Below, in pieces: positions 17,116 to 25,175 of a stretch of DNA of 64,000 nucleotides. Under the pieces are notes generated by a model. It was not told the DNA's origin. It did not search any database and worked only from the letters and a program-made list of their open reading frames with translations. The DNA comes from Sphingobacteriaceae bacterium. Lineage in GTDB: Bacteria > Bacteroidota > Bacteroidia > UBA7662. Location of the stretch: NCBI GenBank assembly GCA_030682795.1, contig JAUXNJ010000047.1:1-64000 (forward strand), written 5' to 3'. Within the stretch, counting starts at the first letter, position 1. Each line of letters opens with the position of its first letter. A program made the translations under genes and the position numbers.

Positions 17116-17457
17116 TTGAATCAAACCTTAATTGCGCCTTATCTTGAAGCAGCGCCTGCGCAGCAGGTAGCTTGCATGCGGCTGCTATTGAGCTGGTTGG
17201 AAGCCGAGGTGCCAGCTGTCCATGTTCAAATAAAGTGGAGTCGTCCTGTTTTTGGGACGACCCACGATTTTGCTTATTTCAAAAGCACTAAAAAGCACCT
17301 TAGCCTTGGTTTTATGAAAGGTGAAGGGCTACCCGATCCGCTGGGGCTGTTGGAAGGCGATGGCAAAGACATGCGCCACATCAAGCTGTATGAGCCAGGG
17401 ACCATGCCCGAAGCACAAATCCGGGAATGGCTGCGCTTGGCAGCTAAACAGCTGTAA
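17116..17457 (+). CDS. DUF1801 (YdhG-like) protein
   Basis: A 113-residue cytosolic protein of the DUF1801 family. Characteristic stretches are IKWSRPVFG, FAYFKSTKKHLSLGFM and MRHIKLYEP. The start is a TTG at 17116, three bases after the previous stop; no ATG fits better. The family's function is not established. It overlaps the convergent PLP-enzyme gene by 14 bases at its 3' end. Confidence 0.78.
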   Translation: MNQTLIAPYLEAAPAQQVACMRLLLSWLEAEVPAVHVQIKWSRPVFGTTHDFAYFKSTKKHLSLGFMKGEGLPDPLGLLEGDGKDMRHIKLYEPGTMPEAQIREWLRLAAKQL

Positions 17458-18682
17458 CCTTTTTCAAAGCCTGCTCTAAGTCCGCAATCAAATCGGCTGC
17501 GTGCTCAATGCCCACCGATAGGCGTATCAGTCCTGGTCGGATGCCATAAGCCAAGCGAATCGACTCAGCCACATTGCTGTGCGTGGTGGTGGGTGGATGG
17601 GTGGCTAAACTTTCAGTTCCGCCTAAACTTACTGCAAGTTTTACCAATTTGATGTTATTTAAGAACTGAAAGGCTGCCGCTTGCCCACCTTTGAGTTCAA
17701 TGCCTATCGTGGCCCCGGAGCCGCTGCACTGCCGCGCGTAAATGGCTTCTTGCCGTTTATAGCCGGGGTAATGCAATTGTTCTATTTTGGGATGGCTTTC
17801 AAGGTAATTTAAAATGGCTCGTGCATTGGCTTCGGCCGCACGCATGCGTAGGTCGAGGGTTTCGAGACTGCGGGTGAGGAGCCAGGCGGTATGCGGACCG
17901 GCCATATTACCCAGGCTGGTACGTATTTTTTTGATTTTTTGGATAAGTGCTTTGCTACCAATGGCTGCGCCTGCCAGTAAATCGCTGTGCCCGCCAATGT
18001 ATTTGGTGCCAGAATAAACCACCACATCAACGCCCAATTTTAAAGGCTGCTGGAAAACAGGACCTAAGTAGGTATTGTCGGCTACCACTACTGCCGCACC
18101 ACCTGCAGCATGAATGTGATTCCGCACTTCCATCACCACCTCAAAATCGATGAGGGTGTTGAGCGGATTACTCGGAGTTTCTACGTACAACATGGCAATG
18201 CGCTCAGTTTTGCCACTTTTATCGATTCTGGCAATGATTTCAGCGGCAGTTTCGTTGGGTGCATAGCTTTGCAACGAAACGCCCCAGTGGGCCAACATAT
18301 CTCTAAAAAAATTATCTGTACCGCCGTAAAGCGGCTCGCTATGCAATATCACATCTCCTGGTTGCAACAAAGCCATGGCTGTGGCGCTGATGGCTGCCAT
18401 GCCACTTTCAAAGAGGGCAGCAGCTTCTCCGCCATCATAAATGGTGAGGCGTTGCTCAGCAAGCTGTAGGTTCGGGGTATTTAGTCTGCTATAAATAAAA
18501 CCAGGCTGTCCCGGTTCGGGCGCCCGTTTGCCTTGCGATACTTCAAAAAATTGGGCAGCCTGCTCGGCCGACTCAAAAGTATAAGTGGAGCTGTGATGCA
18601 CCGGCATTTTAACGGCGCCATGGTAGTCGGAGGGCTCATAAAAGCCATCGATGATGCTGGTTTGGGGGTGGTGATTCGACAT
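17444..18682 (-). CDS. Trans-sulfuration-type PLP enzyme (cystathionine gamma-synthase/lyase family)
   Basis: A 412-residue PLP enzyme. PLP attaches to K227 in YSGTKYIGGHSD; D202 in VADNTY binds the pyridine nitrogen; YVETPSNP at 166-173 and SLGGTESLATHP late in the protein are family motifs. The family includes cystathionine gamma-synthase, gamma-lyase, beta-lyase and methionine gamma-lyase, and these cannot be told apart safely by eye. The neighbouring genes give no methionine pathway context. It carries about 20 extra residues (APEPGQPGF) compared with many members. Confidence 0.85.
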   Translation of the reverse strand: MSNHHPQTSIIDGFYEPSDYHGAVKMPVHHSSTYTFESAEQAAQFFEVSQGKRAPEPGQPGFIYSRLNTPNLQLAEQRLTIYDGGEAAALFESGMAAISATAMALLQPGDVILHSEPLYGGTDNFFRDMLAHWGVSLQSYAPNETAAEIIARIDKSGKTERIAMLYVETPSNPLNTLIDFEVVMEVRNHIHAAGGAAVVVADNTYLGPVFQQPLKLGVDVVVYSGTKYIGGHSDLLAGAAIGSKALIQKIKKIRTSLGNMAGPHTAWLLTRSLETLDLRMRAAEANARAILNYLESHPKIEQLHYPGYKRQEAIYARQCSGSGATIGIELKGGQAAAFQFLNNIKLVKLAVSLGGTESLATHPPTTTHSNVAESIRLAYGIRPGLIRLSVGIEHAADLIADLEQALKKVTAV

Positions 18683-18728
18683 GTTGCAAGTTACTAAAAG
18701 ACCCGCATTTACAGCATCCTTGGCTACA

Positions 18729-19181
18729 TTAGCCGCGTAATTTGTCTAGAAGCAAGCTGAGTTGATTGGCTTCTTCTGGCGTTAGTCTTTCCAGTTGTTG
18801 ATCCATATCTCTTTCCAGCTTTTTTAAACGTTTGAGTAGCTCAATGCCTTTTTCGGTAATTTCAACGTCTACCAAGCGCTTGTCTTTGGGACAAATGCTT
18901 TTCGAAACCAAATCTTTCGTAATCATGCGGTCAACAATTCGGCTTACATCCGACATCTTGTCGAGCATCCTGTTTCGTATTTCGAGGGTGGTAAGGGGTT
19001 CGGGATGGCTTCCACGCAAAATCCGCAGAACGTTGTATTGCTGTAGGGTAATGTCGTAGGGTTCTACCAATTGCTTTAAACCTTCGGTGAGCCAATTGTA
19101 GGTATAAAGAATGTTGACTGCCGCTTTTTGGTAGTCATTTCTAAATGCTTTTCGCTGCTTGATGTCTTCTTGTATTCCCAT
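18729..19181 (-). CDS. MarR-family transcriptional regulator
   Basis: A 150-residue winged-helix regulator. The recognition region is EIRNRMLDKMSDVSRIVDRM (about 70-89), followed by the wing KDKRLVDVEIT. MarR dimers usually bind near-palindromic sites and respond to small molecules. The region just upstream of the start codon holds a perfect 15-bp inverted repeat over its -7 element, so autorepression is likely. It is downstream of yceI on the same strand with 65 bases between them. marR-yceI pairs recur in Bacteroidota. Confidence 0.9.
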   Translation of the reverse strand: MGIQEDIKQRKAFRNDYQKAAVNILYTYNWLTEGLKQLVEPYDITLQQYNVLRILRGSHPEPLTTLEIRNRMLDKMSDVSRIVDRMITKDLVSKSICPKDKRLVDVEITEKGIELLKRLKKLERDMDQQLERLTPEEANQLSLLLDKLRG

Positions 19182-19186
19182 CGAAA

Positions 19187-19227
19187 CAAAAATACGTTTC
19201 GTTTACAACAAATTGTAAACGAAACGT
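19187..19227 (-). promoter_or_regulatory. marR promoter with perfect palindromic operator
   Basis: On the minus strand, TATTTTTG (19187-19194) is a -7 element whose predicted start falls on the marR ATG. The palindrome ACGTTTCGTTTACAA (19194-19208), spacer CAAA, TTGTAAACGAAACGT (19213-19227) is perfect over 15 bp per arm. It touches the -7 element and fills the space toward -33. A dimeric repressor bound here would block RNA polymerase. MarR is the obvious candidate. Confidence 0.75.
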
Positions 19228-19246
19228 AAAATTATGTGTGTTGGCT

Positions 19247-19864
19247 TTAGCCTTTTTTAACCATTTGGATGTTGCAAAGAATTTCTACGTCCTTGCCAAC
19301 TACTGCGCCACCGGCCTCGGTTACGCTGTTCCACTTTAAGCCATAATCAAAACGGTTTACAGTTCCTTTGGCCTTAAATCCTGCTTTCACATTGCCATAA
19401 GGGTCTTTTACGGTACCGCCGTAAGTCACCTGGAAGGTGATGGGCTTGGTAATGTCGCGGATGGTTAAGTTGCCTTTGAGCTCATATTTGTTTCCGCTAA
19501 TTTTCTTAAAGCTAGTGCTTACGAAATTCATTTTGCTGAATTTACCTGCGTTGAAGAAATCGTCGCTCTTCAAGTGGTTGTCACGCATTTCATTGTCGGT
19601 GTTGATGGTGGCTACATCAACGCTGAAGCTGATTTTGGCATCGCTGAAGTCTTCCTTTTCTGACGTCATACTGCCGTCGAATACTTTAAACGCGCCATCC
19701 ACTTCTGAAATTACGAGGTGGGTTACGGTAAACTTCACGTTTGAGTGTACGGCATCAACCGCCCAAGTGCTGGCTGCGGCTGCTGGAGCTTTGTCGGTGA
19801 CGGGTTTAAAGGCGAGGAGGGTGGTAGCTGCTACCAAGACTCCAAGGGTAAATATTTTTTTCAT
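19247..19864 (-). CDS. YceI-family periplasmic protein
   Basis: A 205-residue protein with signal peptide MKKIFTLGVLVAATTLLAFK. The YceI lipocalin-like beta-barrel is seen in TWAVDAVHSNVKFTVTHL, VDGAFKVFDGSM, MRDNHLKSDDFFNAGKF and LTIRDITKPITF. YceI proteins bind isoprenoid lipids in the periplasm. I choose the start at 19862-19864 for the signal peptide. A well-matched promoter lies immediately upstream. A second yceI is at 59909. Confidence 0.9.
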   Translation of the reverse strand: MKKIFTLGVLVAATTLLAFKPVTDKAPAAAASTWAVDAVHSNVKFTVTHLVISEVDGAFKVFDGSMTSEKEDFSDAKISFSVDVATINTDNEMRDNHLKSDDFFNAGKFSKMNFVSTSFKKISGNKYELKGNLTIRDITKPITFQVTYGGTVKDPYGNVKAGFKAKGTVNRFDYGLKWNSVTEAGGAVVGKDVEILCNIQMVKKG

Positions 19865-19882
19865 GGTTATTAATTTATGACG

Positions 19883-19913
19883 CAAACTTAATGTCTAAAC
19901 ATCGAAGTTCAAA
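19883..19913 (-). promoter_or_regulatory. Promoter of yceI
   Basis: On the minus strand, TTTG (19910-19913), 19-base spacer, TAAGTTTG (19883-19890): the best consensus promoter in the window. The predicted start is near 19878, 14 bases before the ATG. Confidence 0.7.
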
Positions 19914-19967
19914 CATTGATTTTTAAAATTATTTGAAATATGTGTTAAGTGATTGATTGGTAGCTAA

Positions 19968-20444
19968 TTAAAAATTTGCAGAATGGCCTTTGTAATTGCG
20001 TATGTAGACCAATAATCGTGCTTCTGCACAAACTACGCCTTCGGTATTCACGGCTTCGGCCTTCATCCATTTTTGAAAACGACCTTCGCTCGCCAAGGCA
20101 GCTTCTGCTTCAGCTATGTCAGCATCGCTTATGTTGAATTGGATCGTTAAACGTGTCGCAGCAGGTTTTTTGTAATCGATTTCCGCACTTTTCAGCCAAG
20201 CCTCAAGCTTCTGGTCGCGATGCGCAAAAATTTGCCAAAACATCAAGGCAAACCACGGATCGAAAGCACTAAAAATGGTGCCGCCAAAAATAGTGCGTTG
20301 CAAATTGCGGTTTAAAATCGACGGCTTCACGCTTACTGTGCAACTTTTGAAGTCTTCGCTCATGGTCCTCACCCAAACCCTGCTAAACAACAGCGCAGGA
20401 AAAATGCGCAACATCCACTTTACTTGCCAAGCCTTTAATTTCAT
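19968..20444 (-). CDS. DUF4442 hotdog-fold protein
   Basis: A 158-residue protein of the DUF4442 family, thioesterase-like hotdog proteins. Supporting stretches are NRNLQRTIFGGTIFSAFDPW (about 45-64) and the mid-protein strand DYKKPAATRLTIQF. No classical catalytic Asp/Glu signature is clear, so an acyl-CoA thioesterase role is only inferred. The N-terminus is basic, with a weak hydrophobic stretch. It follows the PhoD-like gene by 18 bases and may share its transcript. Confidence 0.75.
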   Translation of the reverse strand: MKLKAWQVKWMLRIFPALLFSRVWVRTMSEDFKSCTVSVKPSILNRNLQRTIFGGTIFSAFDPWFALMFWQIFAHRDQKLEAWLKSAEIDYKKPAATRLTIQFNISDADIAEAEAALASEGRFQKWMKAEAVNTEGVVCAEARLLVYIRNYKGHSANF

Positions 20445-20462
20445 CCTGCTAAGTTACAAAGA

Positions 20463-21770
20463 TTAAGGCTGCTGCGCGATGGTGTAAGAAAAGAGCTCTT
20501 GGCCGTTGCTATCGAAGTTTCGCAGCAATAATTGCCGTTCGCGGCGCTTACCACTTACTTCTAAGGTGGTGTAGTTGCGCTGCACAATCAAACTGCCAGC
20601 TATCCGGTTGCGGTTGTTTTCGCCATCACGACTATTGCCTTGCTTGCTGGTGAGGGGAGAAGCAGTGATGTCGTGCATCACAATGCCTTGGTGCACCAAC
20701 TTGCTTATTTCACTGTGGTGACGGTCGCCTGTGGTGAAAATCACATTTTTGATGCCCTCTGCAGCAATGCGATCGAGTAACCGCTGCCGTTCACACGGGA
20801 ATTGTGCATAGTTTTCGTACAAAGCCTCGCTATTGAGCACCTGACTGCCCACTGCCACAATCTTAAAACTGGCATTGCTGAATTTTAAGGCATTGATTAG
20901 CCAATCGAGCTGTGCTTGTCCCAGCATCTCCCTGGCACAACTGTCTTTGAGCTGCTCTGAAGTACGGTGAAAGCGGTTATCGAGTAAAAAGAAGTCGATG
21001 TCGTTGAAACGAAAGGCCCCGGTGGTGCCTTCAAATTCGGGCATGCCATAGCCGTTGTTGGCCCAAAAAAGCTTGAAAATATCGAGACTCTGCTGTTTGT
21101 GAATCCAGCTACCGTTGGCATCGTTGGGACCAAAATCATGGTCGTCCCAGATGGCGTAGTTCGGACAAGCCGCCAACAAACGCTGCATTTCTGGCAGCTG
21201 TCGGGTATGGCTGTACCGGTGGATAATGCCAGAGCGACTGCTCCAATCTACTTCTCTCAAATACGTATTGTCACCCAGCCACAACATCATATCGGGCTGG
21301 GCATCGGCCATTTTGTCGAATATCTGATAATCGCCGCCGTAGGGCTCGCCTGGACGGTCATAAGCTGTTTCCGCCACATAAGCGCAACTGCCCATGGCAA
21401 TTTTGAAGTTGGGCGGATCTTGTCGCCACTGCCAAAGCTGCTGCGTCTTAAATTCGTAAGGCTTTTCCTTGCCATGCATTTTGGCCATCACCAACAAACG
21501 GTATTCGTAAGTAGTGCCGGGTTCCAAATTGCCCAATACATACTGTGTAGTAAAAGCATCGTTTGACTTGGTGAGTCGGGTGCCTGCATTTTTCCATTTC
21601 TCAGTGCCTTTTACCCGATATTCCAGCTGTACCGCGTCTTGCTTTTGGGTTTGCAACCAAATGGCCACTTCGCGGTGCTCGGCATAACCCAACATAGGGC
21701 CCGAACGCAATTGCGCTAAGCTGAATTCAAAAACCAAAAGACCGAGCAGCAGTAGCATTAACTTTTTCAT
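20463..21770 (-). CDS. PhoD-like alkaline phosphatase/phosphodiesterase, secreted
   Basis: A 435-residue protein with signal peptide 1-19 (cut after SLA). Residues about 22-110 form an N-terminal fibronectin-like PhoD domain. The calcineurin-type metal motifs are GSC at 127-129, WLGDNTYL at 164-171, WDDHDFGPND at 208-217, and TGDRHHSE near 345. The family cleaves phosphomonoesters or phosphodiesters outside the cytoplasm. No Tat twin-arginine motif is seen, in contrast to Bacillus PhoD. The substrate is unknown. Confidence 0.85.
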   Translation of the reverse strand: MKKLMLLLLGLLVFEFSLAQLRSGPMLGYAEHREVAIWLQTQKQDAVQLEYRVKGTEKWKNAGTRLTKSNDAFTTQYVLGNLEPGTTYEYRLLVMAKMHGKEKPYEFKTQQLWQWRQDPPNFKIAMGSCAYVAETAYDRPGEPYGGDYQIFDKMADAQPDMMLWLGDNTYLREVDWSSRSGIIHRYSHTRQLPEMQRLLAACPNYAIWDDHDFGPNDANGSWIHKQQSLDIFKLFWANNGYGMPEFEGTTGAFRFNDIDFFLLDNRFHRTSEQLKDSCAREMLGQAQLDWLINALKFSNASFKIVAVGSQVLNSEALYENYAQFPCERQRLLDRIAAEGIKNVIFTTGDRHHSEISKLVHQGIVMHDITASPLTSKQGNSRDGENNRNRIAGSLIVQRNYTTLEVSGKRRERQLLLRNFDSNGQELFSYTIAQQP

Positions 21771-21865
21771 GCCCTAAAATTAGGCATTGAAGCTTATTTT
21801 GATGTTATGTAGATGTTTTATTTGCTTCAAAACGACGGAGGCTTCATCTCGAAAAAACGAATATG

Positions 21866-21873
21866 TATCTTTG
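21866..21873 (+). promoter_or_regulatory. -7 element of ftcD
   Basis: TATCTTTG lies five bases before the ftcD start codon at 21878. The expected transcription start coincides with the ATG. No good -33 TTG is seen. Confidence 0.5.
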
Positions 21874-21877
21874 TTTC

Positions 21878-23566
21878 ATGAAGCAACTCATCGAATGCGT
21901 GCCGAATTTTTCCGAGGGCCGCGACCTATCCATCATCAAACAAATAACCGATCAAATTGAAAGCGTAGAAGGCATTCGCTTGCTCGATGTTGATCCTGGT
22001 AAAGCCACCAACCGCACCGTGGTAACCTTTGTAGGAGAGCCTGCCCAAGTAGTTGAAGCGGCGTATCTCGCTATCAAAAAAGCCGGTGAAATCATCGATA
22101 TGCGGCAACATAGCGGCGAACACGCCCGCATGGGGGCCACCGATGTTTGTCCGCTTATTCCCGTTGCCAACATTAGTATGGAAGAAACCGTAGAACTTGC
22201 TAAAAAACTGGGCGAACGGGTAGGCAAGGAGCTCAACATTCCGGTATATCTGTACGAAAGTGCTGCATCTAAGCCGGAGCGCCGCAATTTGGCCACCATC
22301 CGTGCTGGAGAATATGAGGGCTTGCCTGCCAAGTTGCAAGACCCAAACTGGAAACCCGATTTTGGTCCCGCTACCTTCAACGCCCAATCGGGTGCTACGG
22401 TCATTGGCGCTCGCGATTTCCTCGTAGCCTACAACATCAACCTCAATACCAAATCTACCCGCCTGGCCAACGCCATTGCTTTCGATGTACGTGAAGCCGG
22501 CCGCATCAAACGCGAAGGACATCCTGTACTTGGCGAGGTGATTAACGACGAAAATGGTGAGCCTATACGCATTCCAGGCACTTTAAAGTCGGTAAAAGCC
22601 GTTGGCTGGTACATCGAAGAATATGGTTTTGCGCAAATTTCAATGAACCTCACCAACATCAATGTTACTTCGGTGCATAGGGCCTTCGACGAAGTGGTGC
22701 GTGCTGCCCAAGAGCGCGGTGTGCGTGTAACGGGTTCGGAGCTAGTAGGACTCATTCCGCTGCGTTGCATGCTCGAGGCAGGCCGCCATTACCTGGCTAA
22801 AATGGGTCGGTCAGAAGGGGTTTCGGAAGAAGAGCTCATTGAAACCGCCATCCGCAGCATGGGGCTCAATGAGCTCGGTCCGTTCGACCCCAAGAAAAAA
22901 ATCATCGAATACCTCATTGCACCCGAAGGTCATAACCGCTTAGTGAGCATGGACCTCCGCGCTTTTGCCAACGAAACTGCCAGTGAATCGCCAGCACCTG
23001 GGGGAGGCAGCATTGCGGCCTATGCAGGCGCAATGGGTGTATCGCTCGCCGCTATGGTAGCTAACTTATCGGCTGCCAAGCGTGGCTGGGAGGAGCAAAC
23101 AGGCTATTTCAGCGAAATGGCCTCCAAAGCGCAAGCCCTCAAAGAAGCACTCTTATATAAGGTAGATGAAGATACACGGGCCTTCGACGCCATCATGAAT
23201 GCCTTTGCCTTACCCAAAAACTCCGATCAGGAGAAAAAAGCACGTAGCTTGGCCATTCAGGAAGCCACCAAAATAGCCATTGAAGTGCCCCTGCAAACCA
23301 TGCGCTTGGCCAATGAAGCCTTCGAAATCATCCAAGCCATGGCCGAAAAGGGCAATCCCAACTCCATAACCGATGCCGCGGTAGGTGCTTTATGCGCCCG
23401 GGCAGCGGTATATGGCGGCTGGTTGAATGTTAAGGTAAATTTGGGAGGCTTTAAGGACCAATCCTATGCAGCAGCCACCCTCGCCGAAGCAGCCGCTATT
23501 CTTGCCGAAGCTCAAGCACAGGAAGCGGTAATTCTGGATCTTGTAGCAAAACGGTTGGGGGCTTAG
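21878..23566 (+). CDS. ftcD: Glutamate formimidoyltransferase/formimidoyl-THF cyclodeaminase fusion
   Basis: A 562-residue bifunctional enzyme of histidine breakdown. The N-terminal half (about 1-300) has the formiminotransferase signature VPNFSEGRD and HSGEHARMGATDVCPLIP. The C-terminal part (about 350-562) is the four-helix cyclodeaminase, with ASESPAPGGGSIAA. It passes the formimino group from formiminoglutamate to tetrahydrofolate, then releases ammonia. The start is ATG 21878 (MKQLIECVPNFSEG); an ATG five codons earlier lies within the -7 element. No other hut genes are here. Its last 71 bases are shared with the convergent OstA-like gene. Confidence 0.93.
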   Translation: MKQLIECVPNFSEGRDLSIIKQITDQIESVEGIRLLDVDPGKATNRTVVTFVGEPAQVVEAAYLAIKKAGEIIDMRQHSGEHARMGATDVCPLIPVANISMEETVELAKKLGERVGKELNIPVYLYESAASKPERRNLATIRAGEYEGLPAKLQDPNWKPDFGPATFNAQSGATVIGARDFLVAYNINLNTKSTRLANAIAFDVREAGRIKREGHPVLGEVINDENGEPIRIPGTLKSVKAVGWYIEEYGFAQISMNLTNINVTSVHRAFDEVVRAAQERGVRVTGSELVGLIPLRCMLEAGRHYLAKMGRSEGVSEEELIETAIRSMGLNELGPFDPKKKIIEYLIAPEGHNRLVSMDLRAFANETASESPAPGGGSIAAYAGAMGVSLAAMVANLSAAKRGWEEQTGYFSEMASKAQALKEALLYKVDEDTRAFDAIMNAFALPKNSDQEKKARSLAIQEATKIAIEVPLQTMRLANEAFEIIQAMAEKGNPNSITDAAVGALCARAAVYGGWLNVKVNLGGFKDQSYAAATLAEAAAILAEAQAQEAVILDLVAKRLGA

Positions 23567-25175
23567 GCCAAATCAACTCATAGAGCCCTCTTTCGGGACT
23601 GCATTCAAACGCCATCGCCATTTGGTTGATGGCGTTTTCTTTGCGTTCAATCGCCCAAATGAAGCCTTTTAAACGGAAGGCATAAGGGTCAACCTGGTCG
23701 ATGGGGTGCAAAACCGCCACAGGTTTAACATAAAAGGTGATTTCTACAGGCCTGCTGTCTTCCATCAAAATGGTGATGTCGCTCGATTCGATTTTGTTGG
23801 CACCCATAAATGTGCTGTCTTCTCGCTGCACATAATAAATGCTTTCGCCATTGCCTTTTACGTCCATGCGACTGATCTGCCGGCCTTCGAAATAGGCGGT
23901 AATGTCTTTGCCCTTGATTTGACTAAAGTGAATGCTGTCTTCGGCTTTCACCAAAAAGCCATCCCGATACATTTCTAAACGGTCAAACTCCTTGCCTTTG
24001 GTAAATAATTCCATGTATTCGGCCGTGATTTGAAATTCATCCGACCAAATAACGGGTTCAGTAAACATTCGAAAAACCGAGTCAGCTTCTTCATAGGTCA
24101 ACGAATCACAGCTCACCAGCAATTCAGCCCGGTCGATAACGGCATGGTTCCAGGCTCTCAAAACGCTCACGCTATCGCCTACTTTGTATTGGTAGATGGT
24201 GTCGGCGGTCAGGTAAAGTGTATCTGCATCCCCAAAATTGGCTAAAATAGGGTAGTCATACACCCAATTCCAACCTGCCTTTCGGTTGAATTTGCTATAA
24301 CCACCCCGAATTTCGGTTCGTTCAACACTGTCAATCATTTGCACGCCACCTCGGCAGTAGCCTACTTCTTTGGCTTCATCAAAATAAATGGTATCAGCCC
24401 TGATAAATTGCTGTTGGTCAATAATTACCTGGCCGTTTTTGGTGAGGTACGATTCTTTCGACTTGCTTCTGTACCAGCCTCCTTCGGTATAGGTAATGGT
24501 TCTTTTGGAGATGATATCGGTGGGACCAAAAAAATCGGCCTGCTCTGTGAGGTTGTTATAATGTAGGGTATCGGCCTTTAAGTCAAAATCGGGATGTTTT
24601 AAACTCACCCGTGTTCTGAAATAAAACTGCTTGCTGTTGTTGTTGTAGGTGCCTTTGAGACTTTTAAGGGTGGCTTCTTGATTGGTAATGACCGCACCTA
24701 CCACATAACGCGATATTTTTGTTTTGGTATTGTAAAACAGCTCTTCTGTGCTCAAGGTCATTTCACCGTCGGTCAAAAACACCTCTCTTCTCAGCAGCGC
24801 ATCCTTGGTAGCGCCGTTGTATTCGAGGTATTTAGAGCGGGCGTTAAATTTGCCTTCTTGCACAATCCTCACGTTGCCATAAGCCTTGGCTAATTTGGAA
24901 TCACCATATAAAAAGGCACTGTCGCAATAAAGCCGTACGTCTTCTTGTTTGAGAATGACGTTGCCCACTAGCCGCCGCACGCGCTCGCCACCAGCCTCTT
25001 CATAGGTTAATTCTGCGGCTTGTTCGATGTCGATGGTGCTTTTGCTTTGGCTGAAAACAGCTGATAAGGAGGTGCTTAGCAGCAAAAGCAGAAGGGCAGC
25101 AGATTTTTGCAAAATGGCTTTATGAGGATGATGCTTCAAAATTAGTCGATTTGCAGTAGTTTTAGGCCTTTGCAA
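23496..25175 (-). CDS. OstA-like (LptA/LptD N-domain-like) protein
   Basis: A protein of up to 559 residues with a signal peptide (LLLLLLSTSLSAVFSQ). The body is built of OstA/LptA-type beta strands: VRRLVGNVILKQEDVRLYCDSA, then repeating units such as KAYGNVRIVQEGKF, TLSTEELFYNTKTK, FDLKADTLHYNN and YTEGGWYRSKS. Such proteins carry LPS across the periplasm, and the Bacteroidota OstA-like proteins are assumed to do the same. Start uncertain: no ATG fits; TTG at 25173-25175 overlaps the divergent gene, and TTG at about 25139 is shorter. Its 3' end overlaps ftcD by 71 bases. Confidence 0.78.
   Translation of the reverse strand: MQRPKTTANRLILKHHPHKAILQKSAALLLLLLSTSLSAVFSQSKSTIDIEQAAELTYEEAGGERVRRLVGNVILKQEDVRLYCDSAFLYGDSKLAKAYGNVRIVQEGKFNARSKYLEYNGATKDALLRREVFLTDGEMTLSTEELFYNTKTKISRYVVGAVITNQEATLKSLKGTYNNNSKQFYFRTRVSLKHPDFDLKADTLHYNNLTEQADFFGPTDIISKRTITYTEGGWYRSKSKESYLTKNGQVIIDQQQFIRADTIYFDEAKEVGYCRGGVQMIDSVERTEIRGGYSKFNRKAGWNWVYDYPILANFGDADTLYLTADTIYQYKVGDSVSVLRAWNHAVIDRAELLVSCDSLTYEEADSVFRMFTEPVIWSDEFQITAEYMELFTKGKEFDRLEMYRDGFLVKAEDSIHFSQIKGKDITAYFEGRQISRMDVKGNGESIYYVQREDSTFMGANKIESSDITILMEDSRPVEITFYVKPVAVLHPIDQVDPYAFRLKGFIWAIERKENAINQMAMAFECSPERGLYELIWPKPPTVLLQDPELPLPVLELRQE

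Noticed and set aside
17116-17457. Frameshift or pseudogene at the DUF1801 gene because of its TTG start
   Set aside because: TTG starts are common in this lineage, and the domain is complete.
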